From contig CAMLKQ010000019.1 in the NCBI GenBank assembly GCA_946480585.1, positions 1 through 14,648 on the forward strand: a stretch of DNA of 14,648 nucleotides, in the 5' to 3' direction. Made by a program: the position numbers and the translations under genes. The stretch comes from an uncultured Kangiella sp. Lineage in GTDB: Bacteria > Pseudomonadota > Gammaproteobacteria > Enterobacterales > DSM-103792. Within the stretch, counting starts at the first letter, position 1. Each line of letters opens with the position of its first letter. Positions 7,191 to 14,290 of this stretch are shown here, piece by piece. Under the pieces are notes generated by a model. The model did no database searches, had not been told where the DNA came from, and saw only the letters and a program-made list of their open reading frames with translations.

Positions 7191-7213
7191 AAGAGCCAGC
7201 AATGCTGGCTCTT
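7191..7213. terminator. Bidirectional terminator between gpsA and the lipoprotein gene
   Basis: AAGAGCCAGC pairs with GCTGGCTCTT in a 10-base-pair stem with a 3-base loop. On the + strand it is followed by CTCATTTTC. On the - strand it is followed by a T-run (complement of ACCAAAA at 7185-7191). It lies 69 bases after the gpsA stop and just past the end of the convergent lipoprotein gene. Confidence 0.8.
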
Positions 7214-7220
7214 CTCATTT

Positions 7221-7853
7221 TCAGACGCCGTCTGCCGGAACAAGCGTGACGATGCGCTTTTCCTTCTCCGGCTTTTTCAACCACTCCGGATAATCTTCCG
7301 CGCGCTTCTCATCAATGCTGGCTTGGTTCTTACGTTGCCAGTCAAGCGCACTTGGCAGCAAACTGACCGGTTTGGCACCGTTCAACCAACCGGAAAATTC
7401 CTTGTGCTGTAAATTGAACTCGAAGCTGGACTCACGATGCACCGGGTGCAATGAAAAGCGAGCTTTCCAAACGCCCATACGCGGCGTAACCAACGCATAA
7501 TAGGTCTTGCCAGCTTCCACTTCCGCTTCCATGAAGTCGGCACTTTCGCCAATCACCATGTAGAGATGCTTGCCCGGCGCCACCATATGGTCGATGCGGG
7601 TACCGTAAGTACTGATACCCAGCAGCTGCTCTTCGTCACCGTTCAAATAGAACACTGGCGCATCAATCAGCCAACCAAATGCCGACGGCCGCAGAAAAAT
7701 GATGCGGGCTTTGTCCGGGGCTTGCTCCGCGACGGTTGCCATTGGCTGCATCATCTTCGACATCGCGCCTTCTGTGCTGGGCTTCATCGCACAGCCACCC
7801 AACAACAGCAAAGCACCGGCCATAGCCAGTAACTGAAGTCCGATCTTCTTCAT
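7221..7853 (-). CDS. Outer-membrane lipoprotein, DUF2846-like
   Basis: 210 residues from the ATG at 7853, which has AAGGAAA just upstream. The frame is open ten codons further, but this start gives a classic lipoprotein signal: MKK, a hydrophobic stretch, and the lipobox LGGC with Cys21. The residue after the cysteine is alanine, not aspartate, so sorting to the outer membrane is expected. The mature part has ARIIFLRPSAFGWLIDAPVFYLNGDEEQLLGI, then VAPGKHLYMVIGESADFMEAEVEAGKTYYALV. These resemble DUF2846-type proteins, in which a beta-sandwich repeats an R-P and a P-G-x-H pattern. Function is unknown. The tail from about residue 150 is charged and family-specific. It converges on gpsA and shares its terminator. 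Confidence 0.8.
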   Translation of the reverse strand: MKKIGLQLLAMAGALLLLGGCAMKPSTEGAMSKMMQPMATVAEQAPDKARIIFLRPSAFGWLIDAPVFYLNGDEEQLLGISTYGTRIDHMVAPGKHLYMVIGESADFMEAEVEAGKTYYALVTPRMGVWKARFSLHPVHRESSFEFNLQHKEFSGWLNGAKPVSLLPSALDWQRKNQASIDEKRAEDYPEWLKKPEKEKRIVTLVPADGV

Positions 7854-7936
7854 GATATTTCCTTGTTGTTTACTACCGACCACCTGGTTTCGGCAGCGCT
7901 ACACTAACTCACGAAACCGCTGAAAACAAAGCCGCT

Positions 7937-7957
7937 CACCGAGCCATGGTATCGGTG
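7937..7957 (-). terminator. Weak candidate terminator after the thioesterase gene
   Basis: CACCGA and TCGGTG form a 6-base-pair stem around a 9-base loop. On the - strand the sequence AGCGGCTTTGTTTTC follows. The stem is short and the T-run starts six bases late, so this is tentative. It lies 28 bases past the thioesterase stop. Confidence 0.3.
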
Positions 7958-7985
7958 CGTAACCACACAAATTCCAGATCTGACA

Positions 7986-8408
7986 TCAAGAGCGCGGTAC
8001 CACCGCCAGTGTCAACCGAGACACGCAACTCAAGCGGCCTTCCGCATCTTCAATCTTGATATCCCAGACTTGGGTACTGCGGCCCAGATGCACCGGTGTC
8101 GTGGTACCAACGACGTAGCCATCGCGTACCGCCCGCAGATGGTTTGCATTGATCTCAACACCGACCACCATTTTGTCGTCCGGCACGGCCAGATTGCCGG
8201 CGACACTGCCGAGCGTTTCGGCCAGCACCACGTTCGCGCCGCCGTGTAGCAAACCGAATGGCTGCCGCGTGCGCTGATCAACTGGCATGCGGGCACTGAG
8301 GCTGTTCTCGGTCAACGCAACGAATTCGATGCCGAGGTGTTCAACCATGGAATTGGCGTTGCGCGCGGTTACGCTGGCCAAGGTGGGCTGACCGGACCAG
8401 ATTTTCAT
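7986..8408 (-). CDS. Hotdog-fold acyl-CoA thioesterase, MenI/YdiI–EntH type (PaaI family)
   Basis: 140 residues from the ATG at 8408, which has AGGAG upstream. It reads like E. coli MenI (YdiI) along its whole length: ARMPVDQRTRQPFGLLHGGANVVLAETLGSVAG, then VVGVEINANHLRAVRDGYV and HLGRSTQVWDIKIEDAEGRL. The catalytic set of that family is present as Gln49, His55 and Glu64. The enzyme hydrolyses acyl- or aroyl-CoA thioesters. MenI acts on 1,4-dihydroxy-2-naphthoyl-CoA in menaquinone synthesis and EntH proofreads enterobactin synthesis. No menaquinone or siderophore gene is nearby, so the substrate is open. It lies 50 bases after trmL on the same strand and is probably co-transcribed. Confidence 0.92.
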   Translation of the reverse strand: MKIWSGQPTLASVTARNANSMVEHLGIEFVALTENSLSARMPVDQRTRQPFGLLHGGANVVLAETLGSVAGNLAVPDDKMVVGVEINANHLRAVRDGYVVGTTTPVHLGRSTQVWDIKIEDAEGRLSCVSRLTLAVVPRS

Positions 8409-8458
8409 GGGAAGACTCCTACACTGTCAGGTGACAAAGATAGTGGTATCCATCCAAT

Positions 8459-8923
8459 TCAAACCGCGCCGGCAAAATCCAATTGTCGCCAGGCTTCAAA
8501 GGCCACCACGGCAACCGCATTGGACAGATTCAAGCTACGCTGGCCGGGTCGCATCGGCAAACGGAGGGTTTGTTCAGGCGGCAGGCTATCCAGCAAACGC
8601 TGCGGCACATGCCGGGTTTCCGGCCCAAAGACCAAAGCATCATTCGGTTGGAAGCGGACATCGACATGACGGACGCGACCGCTGGTCTCGCACGCGAAAA
8701 CCCGAGCCACCTTCGTATTGGCAAGAAAATGCTGCCAGTCGTCATGCACCTGCACCGTTGCCCATTCGTGATAATCCAGGCCGGCCCGGCGCAATTTCTT
8801 GTCATCCATGTCGAAGCCCAGCGGCTTGATCAGATGCAAGTGAAAGCCGGTGTTGGCGCACAGACGGATCACATTACCGGTGTTGGGCGGGATTTCCGGA
8901 TTGAACAGGACGATGTGCAGCAT
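8459..8923 (-). CDS. trmL: tRNA (cytidine/uridine(34)-2'-O)-methyltransferase TrmL
   Basis: 154 residues; E. coli TrmL is 157. This SPOUT-family enzyme methylates the 2'-hydroxyl of the wobble nucleotide in certain leucine tRNAs, using S-adenosylmethionine. The motifs are clear: EIPPNTGNVIRLCANTGFHL near the start, LRRAGLDYHEW, FGPETRHVP (usually FGPETRGLP), and the C-terminal LNLSNAVAVVAFEAWRQL that forms the knot. The G-to-H change in FGPETRH is mild. No good ribosome binding site precedes the ATG at 8923. It follows ntrC by 99 bases on the same strand. From memory, a trmL–secB–ntrC neighbourhood also occurs in Pseudomonas. Confidence 0.95.
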   Translation of the reverse strand: MLHIVLFNPEIPPNTGNVIRLCANTGFHLHLIKPLGFDMDDKKLRRAGLDYHEWATVQVHDDWQHFLANTKVARVFACETSGRVRHVDVRFQPNDALVFGPETRHVPQRLLDSLPPEQTLRLPMRPGQRSLNLSNAVAVVAFEAWRQLDFAGAV

Positions 8924-9022
8924 GGCGGGAACGTTCGGCGCGGACAGCGTAGTCAGGATTGTCCGCGATGACCGAAACTGCCGGCAAGCACCGCGCGCAA
9001 CAAAACGCGCGGCGCGTCCACG

Positions 9023-10441
9023 TCAGGCTTTGCGCCGTTCCGGTTCTTCAACGGTTTTCAGATAGCGGGTCAAGGTGTTGCGCCCCCAGCCGAGCAGATG
9101 CGCGGCATCCTGACGATGGCCGTTGGTGGCGTCCAGCACGGTTTCGACCAGCAGTTGCTCGAGCTTTGCGGCCAATGCCTGCACTTGTTGTGCATCTTGC
9201 GCCCGGGCCGCAGTCAGGATTTCGTTGCGCAGCGTCAGTTGCCACGGCTCGGTGACAAGCCGTGGCGATGCCACCGCTTCGGCATCCTGACCGACATCAC
9301 CGGGCAGATCGCTCGGTTCGATCTGCTCGGATGGCGCCATCACGGTCAAGTAGCGACACAGATTTTCCAGTTGCCGAACGTTGCCGGGCCAGCTCAGTTG
9401 ACGCAGCGCACTGAGCGTGTCCTTGCTCAGATACTTGCGCGGCAAACTCGCTTCGGCTGCGGCTTGCTGGAGAAAATTTTCGGCCAGCAGATCAATGTCT
9501 TCGGCACGCGCACGCAGCGGCGGCAGATCAATGCGCACAACATTCAGACGATGGAACAGATCTTCCCGGAACCGGCCAGCCTTGACCAAGGCCTGCAAAT
9601 CCTGATGCGTGGCGGCGATGACGCGGACATCGGATTGCAGCAACTCCTTGCCGCCGACCCGGAAGTAGCCACCGTCAGAGAGCACCCGCAACAAACGCGT
9701 TTGTGCCGGCAGCGGCATGTCGCCGATTTCATCGAGAAACAGGGTGCCGCCTTCGGCCTGCTCGAAGCGGCCGGCGGTCCGGTTGACGGCACCGGTGAAT
9801 GCGCCCTTTTCGTAACCGAACAGCTCCGACTCGATCAGCTCTTGCGGAATGGCCGCCATGTTCAGGGCCACAAACGGTTTGCCGGCGCGTGGACTGTGAT
9901 CGTGCAGGGCCTGGGCAACACGTTCTTTGCCGGTGCCGGATTCGCCGATCAGCAACACCGTGAACTTGGTGCGGGCGAGCCGGCCGATGGCGCGAAACAC
10001 CTGCTGCATCGCCGGCGAACGACCGATCAAATCGGCTTTTTCGGTTTTCACCGGCGCAAGCACTTGTGGTTGTGACTGCTGTAAGGCGCGGGTGACGATA
10101 GCGAGCAGCTCATCGATATCAAACGGTTTGGCGACAAACTCGAAGGCTCCGGAATCAAACGATTGCACCGCGCTCGACAGATCAGCATGGGCCGTGATCA
10201 ACACAACCGGCAATTGGCTGTGGCTCGCTTTGATTTCGCGCAGGAACGTCACGCCGTCACCGCTTGGCATGCGAATGTCCGACAGCACCAGTTGCACCGG
10301 TTCGCGCGCCAGCACGGCGCGCGCTTCCGGGACATCCGCGCAAACCCGAGTTTGGTAGCCCGCGGCGCGCAGCGCCCGATCCAGCACCCAGCGTATGCTG
10401 TCGTCGTCATCCAGAATCAAAACGGTTTGACTGTCGGTCAT
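9023..10441 (-). CDS. ntrC: Nitrogen regulator NtrC (sigma-54 activator)
   Basis: 472 residues from the ATG at 10441; E. coli NtrC is 469. The frame is open 14 codons further upstream, but those residues do not fit the family. Domains in order: receiver (about 5-120) with acidic pocket DDDD at 11-14 and phospho-acceptor Asp55 ([13 protein letters not shown]); AAA+ domain (about 140-375) with Walker A GESGTGKE, the sigma-54 contact loop GAFTGA, and Walker [11 protein letters not shown]; and a C-terminal Fis-type helix-turn-helix ([20 protein letters not shown]). Phosphorylated NtrC binds enhancer sites and drives sigma-54 promoters such as glnA. It follows ntrB with a 49-base gap and a weak ribosome binding site (GAAAGAG). 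All key residues are present. Confidence 0.97.
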   Translation of the reverse strand: MTDSQTVLILDDDDSIRWVLDRALRAAGYQTRVCADVPEARAVLAREPVQLVLSDIRMPSGDGVTFLREIKASHSQLPVVLITAHADLSSAVQSFDSGAFEFVAKPFDIDELLAIVTRALQQSQPQVLAPVKTEKADLIGRSPAMQQVFRAIGRLARTKFTVLLIGESGTGKERVAQALHDHSPRAGKPFVALNMAAIPQELIESELFGYEKGAFTGAVNRTAGRFEQAEGGTLFLDEIGDMPLPAQTRLLRVLSDGGYFRVGGKELLQSDVRVIAATHQDLQALVKAGRFREDLFHRLNVVRIDLPPLRARAEDIDLLAENFLQQAAAEASLPRKYLSKDTLSALRQLSWPGNVRQLENLCRYLTVMAPSEQIEPSDLPGDVGQDAEAVASPRLVTEPWQLTLRNEILTAARAQDAQQVQALAAKLEQLLVETVLDATNGHRQDAAHLLGWGRNTLTRYLKTVEEPERRKA

Positions 10442-10490
10442 GACCACTCTTTCGGTTGTGGCTGTCGCGGGCAACGACAGCACAGGTTAA

Positions 10491-11570
10491 TTACGGTTTG
10501 GCCGCGTCAGTGCGCGCCGGCTCACGCCACGGCAACCAGACGGTAAACACCGTCTGACCGGGCACGCTCTGGCACTCCAACAAGCCGTCGTGTTGCTGCA
10601 CTAGTGTCTGCGCAATGCTGAGCCCCAAGCCGGTACCGTGCTGCTTGCCGGTCACCAGCGGCAGGAACACCCGGTCACGCAGTTCGGCCGGAATGCCAGG
10701 ACCGTTGTCGATCACATCCACGCGCAGCGCCAGCTTCCAGCGCACGTTGCCGATGGTGACGCCATGTTCGGCACGCGTGCGCAAGCGGATAACGCCTTGC
10801 GTCGCCACCGCATCCACCGCGTTCTGCACCAGGTTCAACAAGATTTGGTGCAAGGCATCGGCATTCGCAGAGACATCCGGCAGGCTAGGGTCGTAATCGC
10901 GCTGCAGCTGGACGCCATCGGGCAAGGTCAGACGAACAATTTGCAAAACCTGTTCCAACACCGAATGAATGTTCAGCGGCGTCTTGGTCAGCGTGCGTGC
11001 CGGCAGCAACAGCCGATCGACCAGCGCCCGCAGGCGGTCGGCTTCGCGCTGAATCAGATCGGTGAATTCGGTGAGTGCCGTCGACTCTTGCCCGGACAAT
11101 TCGCGGGCAAGCAACTGGGCAGCACCGCGCAGGCCGGCCAGCGGATTTTTGATTTCGTGCGCCAGCGAGCGCAGCAGCTCATGCAATTCCTGCTGCTGGC
11201 GGGCGCGCTCGGTATCGATGTGACGGCGCTGACTGTCATCGAGCGGACGCAGCTCAAGCAACCAACCATCGGCCAGCGGCGATACCACCGCATCAATGCG
11301 GGCACTGGTCGCGAACGGCAAATCCAGTTGCAGCTCATGGCCGTGGCAGGTGCGCTGCTCCTGCTGCACCCGCACCAACAGCTCCAGCAGTGGATGCGGT
11401 GCGGGCAACCAGACCGCCAGATCGGAGGCCAGCAGCCGACGCCGGCTATGGCCGAACAGGTGCTCGGCCGCGCTGTTGACCGCCACGATGTGGCGCGCTG
11501 CGTCCAGCTGCAGCACGGCAGTACTCAGGCTGTCGAACAGGCTATCGGCCGGTAAGGCTGTCTCAGGCAT
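10491..11570 (-). CDS. ntrB: Nitrogen sensor kinase/phosphatase NtrB
   Basis: 359 residues from the ATG at 11570; E. coli NtrB is 349. The open frame extends 19 codons upstream, but it would run into the palindrome and the NtrC boxes. Layout: N-terminal PAS domain (about 8-120, SLFDSLSTAVLQLDAARHIV); dimerisation/histidine domain with autophosphorylated His138 in LAHEIKNPLAGLRGAAQLL; and ATPase domain with N box NLVQNAVDAV, G1 box DNGPGIP and G2 box GTGLGLSIAQ. There is no membrane segment, so it is cytoplasmic. NtrB phosphorylates or dephosphorylates NtrC under control of the PII protein. The likely regulatory sites upstream point to NtrC autoregulation. Confidence 0.96.
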   Translation of the reverse strand: MPETALPADSLFDSLSTAVLQLDAARHIVAVNSAAEHLFGHSRRRLLASDLAVWLPAPHPLLELLVRVQQEQRTCHGHELQLDLPFATSARIDAVVSPLADGWLLELRPLDDSQRRHIDTERARQQQELHELLRSLAHEIKNPLAGLRGAAQLLARELSGQESTALTEFTDLIQREADRLRALVDRLLLPARTLTKTPLNIHSVLEQVLQIVRLTLPDGVQLQRDYDPSLPDVSANADALHQILLNLVQNAVDAVATQGVIRLRTRAEHGVTIGNVRWKLALRVDVIDNGPGIPAELRDRVFLPLVTGKQHGTGLGLSIAQTLVQQHDGLLECQSVPGQTVFTVWLPWREPARTDAAKP

Positions 11571-11588
11571 GACGGACGTTCCCAAACG

Positions 11589-11616
11589 CGCTGCGCCGCA
11601 TTGTAGCGGCGCAGCG
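11589..11616. repeat. Perfect 11-base-pair palindrome upstream of ntrB
   Basis: CGCTGCGCCGC at 11589-11599 pairs perfectly with GCGGCGCAGCG at 11606-11616 around a 6-base loop. On the - strand the loop reads TACAAT, which resembles a -10 box. In a transcript reading through from the DUF4124 gene it would fold into a strong hairpin. The T-run after it is poor (CGTTTGGG), so it is at best a weak terminator or a processing site. Confidence 0.7.
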
Positions 11617-11628
11617 GGGTATTGCACA
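11600..11628 (-). promoter_or_regulatory. Candidate sigma-70 promoter of ntrB
   Basis: On the - strand TACAAT (11605 to 11600) could be the -10, with TTGTGC (11628 to 11623... reading through the proximal NtrC box) about 18 bases upstream as a poor -35. The start point would fall near 11593, about 23 bases before the ATG. The -35 match is weak. The overlap with the NtrC box would fit repression of ntrBC by NtrC. Confidence 0.35.
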
Positions 11629-11639
11629 AAAATGGCGCA
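11623..11639. promoter_or_regulatory. NtrC-binding site, ntrB-proximal box
   Basis: TGCAC-AAAAATG-GCGCA matches the NtrC dyad TGCAC-N7-GTGCA with one mismatch. It sits over the likely -35 region of ntrB and overlaps the next box by four bases. Confidence 0.7.
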
Positions 11640-11652
11640 CCAATATGGTGCG
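11636..11652. promoter_or_regulatory. NtrC-binding site, ntrB-distal box
   Basis: CGCAC-CAATATG-GTGCG is a near-perfect dyad that matches the core GCAC-N7-GTGC of NtrC boxes. It lies between the stop of the DUF4124 gene and ntrB. Confidence 0.75.
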
Positions 11653-11663
11653 ACTCGCCATGG

Positions 11664-12341
11664 CTATTTGCGCGGCCCACTCGTGACCGGCTTGGTAGGC
11701 GTCGTTGGCACCGGGTCGCCTGGCTGACGGGCATCCTGAGGCTGCGGCCATTGCACTTGTTGCACATAGCCATTACTGGTCGCCCTTACCTGCAAATTGC
11801 CCGCGCCATCCGGGTTTTGGTTGGCCGAAGCGCGGAACAGCATGAATTTGCTTTGTGCCGAGCCGAGCAGCTTGCCGCCCTTATGGATGACCTCCACCCG
11901 GATGTTGTGTTCTCCGCGCTCGAGGTCTTTGAGCTCCCAGCTCGTCGCACGTCCAGCGGAACCTACCACCGAACCATCCAGCAATAACTGGACCCGATGG
12001 TCTTCATCCAAAGAGGGTTGGATCGACGCGGCAATCGATACCTTGCCTTCGTTGTCACGCAACACCGCATCGGCGGATGGCTCGGTGATCTGCACCTGGT
12101 AGGTTTGGTCCGGCTTCTTTTTGGCAGCAGCGGCATTTTCCCCCACCGGCAGCTTGGGCGCGGCGGGCGGCGCATAAGTCGGCGTTTCCCGCATCGGCAG
12201 CGTTTCGCCGCCCGGGCAGGGTTGGTCGGAAAACACGGTCTCGCCGTTCTCGCCTTTGCACTTGTACAGCTCACCGGCACCGTGGCCGGGCAGGGCGATG
12301 ATCAGCAACAGGCTGCAGAACACGGGAGCGGTTTTGCGCAT
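11664..12341 (-). CDS. Exported DUF4124-domain protein
   Basis: 225 residues from the ATG at 12341, with AGGA about nine bases upstream. The frame is open 38 codons further, but this start gives a signal peptide (MRKTAPVFCSLLLIIALPGHGAG). A DUF4124 motif follows: ELYKCKGENGETVFSDQPCPGGE, with two cysteines that could pair in the periplasm. A linker rich in proline and alanine comes next. From about residue 80 there is a beta-rich region (YQVQITEPSADAVLRDNEGKV, VQLLLDGSVVG, HNIRVEVIHKGGKLLG) that looks Ig-like. The tail is rich in proline and threonine. Function is unknown. From memory, DUF4124 genes sit between glnA and ntrB in other gammaproteobacteria such as Pseudomonas, so the position is conserved although no nitrogen role is established. 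Confidence 0.85.
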   Translation of the reverse strand: MRKTAPVFCSLLLIIALPGHGAGELYKCKGENGETVFSDQPCPGGETLPMRETPTYAPPAAPKLPVGENAAAAKKKPDQTYQVQITEPSADAVLRDNEGKVSIAASIQPSLDEDHRVQLLLDGSVVGSAGRATSWELKDLERGEHNIRVEVIHKGGKLLGSAQSKFMLFRASANQNPDGAGNLQVRATSNGYVQQVQWPQPQDARQPGDPVPTTPTKPVTSGPRK

Positions 12342-12453
12342 GGCAACGGTCCTGGATAGACGGGTCAGTGGCTTAGACGCCAGATATGCCAAGAATACTG
12401 CATGGTGACCGCGCCGGCCTGTGCGACCGACCCCATTCTGCTGGCCCAAAAAC

Positions 12454-12480
12454 AAAGCCGCCCCTTTTGGGCGGCTTTGC
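12454..12480 (-). terminator. Intrinsic terminator of glnA
   Basis: CAAAGCCGCCC pairs with GGGCGGCTTTG in an 11-base-pair stem with a 5-base loop. On the - strand TTTGTTTTTGGG follows. It lies 65 bases after the glnA stop and separates glnA from the DUF4124 gene. Confidence 0.88.
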
Positions 12481-12545
12481 CGGGTGCCGCATTTTGCGGC
12501 GGTACTGCCTCGAACCCATCAGACGCGGGCTGACGTGAACGCCAA

Positions 12546-13955
12546 TTACACCGAGTAGTACAGTTCCATTTCCAGCGGGTGCACGGCCATGGCAACGCGC
12601 TTGGCTTCGGCGCGCTTGATCTCGAGATAGCTGTCGATGAAGTCTTTCGAGAACACGCCGCCACGCAGCAGGAACTCGTGATCGGCTTCGAGCGCATCGC
12701 AGGCCATTTCCAGCGAATGGGCAACGGTCGGGATGGCTTTCGCTTCTTCCGGCGGCAGATCGTACAGATCTTTGTCGGCCGCATCGCCCGGGTGGATCTT
12801 GTTCATGATGCCGTCAACGCCGGCCATCATCATCGCGGCGAAGGCGAGGTACGGGTTGGCAGTCGGATCCGGGAAGCGCACTTCGATGCGCCGGCCCTTG
12901 GCGCTGGCAACGTACGGAATACGAATCGACGCCGAACGGTTACGGGCCGAGTAGGCCAGCATGACCGGGGCTTCGAAGCCCGGCACCAGCCGCTTGTAGC
13001 TGTTGGTCGAGGCGTTGGTGATGGCGTTCAGCGCGCGCGCGTGCTTGATGATGCCACCGATGTAGTACAGCGCTTCTTCCGACAGGCCGGCGTATTTGTT
13101 GCCGGCGAAAATGTTCTGACCGTTCTTGGCAAGCGACTGGTGCACGTGCATGCCCGAGCCGTTGTCGCCAACCATCGGCTTCGGCATGAAGGTGACGGTT
13201 TTGCCATAAGCGTGCGCGACGTTGTGGATCGCGTACTTCATGATCTGCACTTCGTCAGCTTTCTTCACCAGCGTGTTGAACTTGGCCGCCAGTTCGTTCT
13301 GGCCACCGGTCGCCACTTCATGGTGGTGCGCTTCGATCACGAGGCCCATTTGCTCGCAGACCAGCGACATTTGCGAACGGATGTCCTGTGCTGAGTCAAC
13401 CGGCGCGACCGGGAAGTAACCACCTTTCACCATCGGGCGGTGGCCTTTGTTGCCGCCTTCGAAGCTCTTGTTGGTGTTCCAGGCGCCTTCGTCCGAATCC
13501 AGCTCGTAACCGCAGCCGTTCATCTTGTTGTAGAACTTGACGTCATCGAACATGAAGAATTCCGGCTCCGGGCCGAACAGCGCGGTGTCGGCAATGCCGG
13601 TGCTCTTCAGCCAGGCTTCGGCGCGCTTGGCAACCGAACGCGGATCACGGTCATAACCCTGCATGGTGGCCGGATCGACGATGTCGCAACGAATGATCAG
13701 GGTGCTGTCTTCGGTGAACGGATCGAGCACGGCCGTGGTCGGGTCCGGCATCAGAATCATGTCGGAGTCGTTGATGCCTTTCCAACCGGCAATCGAGGAG
13801 CCGTCGAACATTTTGCCGTCTTGGAACAGCGACTCGTCGCACAGCTTGGCCGGGATCGAGACGTGCTGCTCTTTGCCCTTGGTATCGGTGAAACGCAGGT
13901 CAACGAACTTGACGTCGTTTTCCTGAATCATCTGTATGACATTGGCGACGGACAT
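12546..13955 (-). CDS. glnA: Glutamine synthetase, type I-beta
   Basis: 469 residues from the ATG at 13955, the same length as E. coli GlnA; AGGAG lies just upstream. The frame is open 31 codons further, but that would cross the mapped leader. The enzyme joins ammonium to glutamate with ATP and acts as a cytoplasmic dodecamer. Family motifs are visible: [30 protein letters not shown], the metal and ATP segment [25 protein letters not shown], and [10 protein letters not shown]. The adenylylation tyrosine is present as Tyr398 (397 without the first Met) in [15 protein letters not shown], so control by GlnE is expected. Transcription is very likely from the sigma-54 promoter upstream, under NtrC. 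No residue is missing. Confidence 0.98.
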   Translation of the reverse strand: MSVANVIQMIQENDVKFVDLRFTDTKGKEQHVSIPAKLCDESLFQDGKMFDGSSIAGWKGINDSDMILMPDPTTAVLDPFTEDSTLIIRCDIVDPATMQGYDRDPRSVAKRAEAWLKSTGIADTALFGPEPEFFMFDDVKFYNKMNGCGYELDSDEGAWNTNKSFEGGNKGHRPMVKGGYFPVAPVDSAQDIRSQMSLVCEQMGLVIEAHHHEVATGGQNELAAKFNTLVKKADEVQIMKYAIHNVAHAYGKTVTFMPKPMVGDNGSGMHVHQSLAKNGQNIFAGNKYAGLSEEALYYIGGIIKHARALNAITNASTNSYKRLVPGFEAPVMLAYSARNRSASIRIPYVASAKGRRIEVRFPDPTANPYLAFAAMMMAGVDGIMNKIHPGDAADKDLYDLPPEEAKAIPTVAHSLEMACDALEADHEFLLRGGVFSKDFIDSYLEIKRAEAKRVAMAVHPLEMELYYSV

Positions 13956-14028
13956 GGAAGGCTCCTGTGGAATACGGGTTAACGGGCGCGCCAGCGTGGC
14001 AGGCACGATCCCTGTTGCGGCGTAGAAA

Positions 14029-14044
14029 AGCAAAGCCTGTGCCA
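14029..14044 (-). promoter_or_regulatory. Sigma-54 (-24/-12) promoter of glnA
   Basis: On the - strand TGGCAC-AGGCT-TTGCT matches the sigma-54 consensus TGGCAC-R-N4-TTGCW at every defined position. It predicts transcription from about 14018, 63 bases before the glnA ATG. This is the counterpart of E. coli glnAp2. Confidence 0.92.
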
Positions 14045-14117
14045 CCAATGCCCGAAACCTGCCATTGGGCTTGGCAGCGTATTAGAAACGGCTAGACGGC
14101 CAAAGACCTCTAAACAA

Positions 14118-14134
14118 TGCACCAAAATGGGACC
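14118..14134. promoter_or_regulatory. NtrC half-site A upstream of glnA
   Basis: TGCAC-CAAAATG-GGACC has a perfect left half and core of the NtrC dyad and a degenerate right half. Its centre lies at about -108 from the predicted glnA start, a position used by NtrC in E. coli glnA. Confidence 0.65.
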
Positions 14135-14162
14135 GCAATAGAGGAAAGAGCCATTTTGGTGC
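14119..14162. repeat. 12-base inverted repeat linking the two NtrC half-sites
   Basis: GCACCAAAATGG at 14119-14130 is repeated perfectly in inverse as CCATTTTGGTGC at 14151-14162, with 20 bases between. Confidence 0.85.
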
Positions 14163-14163
14163 G
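14147..14163. promoter_or_regulatory. NtrC half-site B upstream of glnA
   Basis: On the - strand CGCAC-CAAAATG-GCTCT has a good left half and the same core as site A and a poor right half. Its centre lies at about -137, 29 bases from site A, so the two face opposite ways on nearly the same helical face. Confidence 0.6.
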
Positions 14164-14290
14164 CCAATTTGGCCAAGCTGCTGCCGACCGCGCCAAAGCG
14201 TAGCAGAGGCCACTGGTACCGCCAGTGGTTTGCCCGCAGGCGAACGAGCTGCAGCAGCAAAGGCGTTCGCCCGATCCGTTGCGGCCCCGT

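Larger units (their letters stand above)
13956..14290. other. 335-base glnA control region
   Basis: The gap holds the glnA leader (about 63 bases), the sigma-54 promoter, the NtrC half-site pair, and two short inverted repeats of unknown role (14210-14228 and 14239-14271). No further gene is seen. Confidence 0.8.

Noticed and set aside
8991..9012. GC hairpin (CCGCGCG/CGCGCGG) between ntrC and trmL as a terminator
   Set aside because: The stem is good, but no T-run follows on the - strand, so intrinsic termination is not supported.
9098..11555. Long + strand open frames opposite ntrC and ntrB
   Set aside because: They mirror strongly conserved kinase and activator genes and show no family motifs of their own.
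12579..13394. Long + strand open frame opposite glnA
   Set aside because: glnA is unambiguous on the other strand; this frame has no motif or start signal.
14210..14271. Two inverted repeats (14210-14228 and 14239-14271) as terminators of the TPR gene
   Set aside because: Stems of 7 and 8 bases have no following T-run on the - strand; they may be chance in GC-rich DNA.
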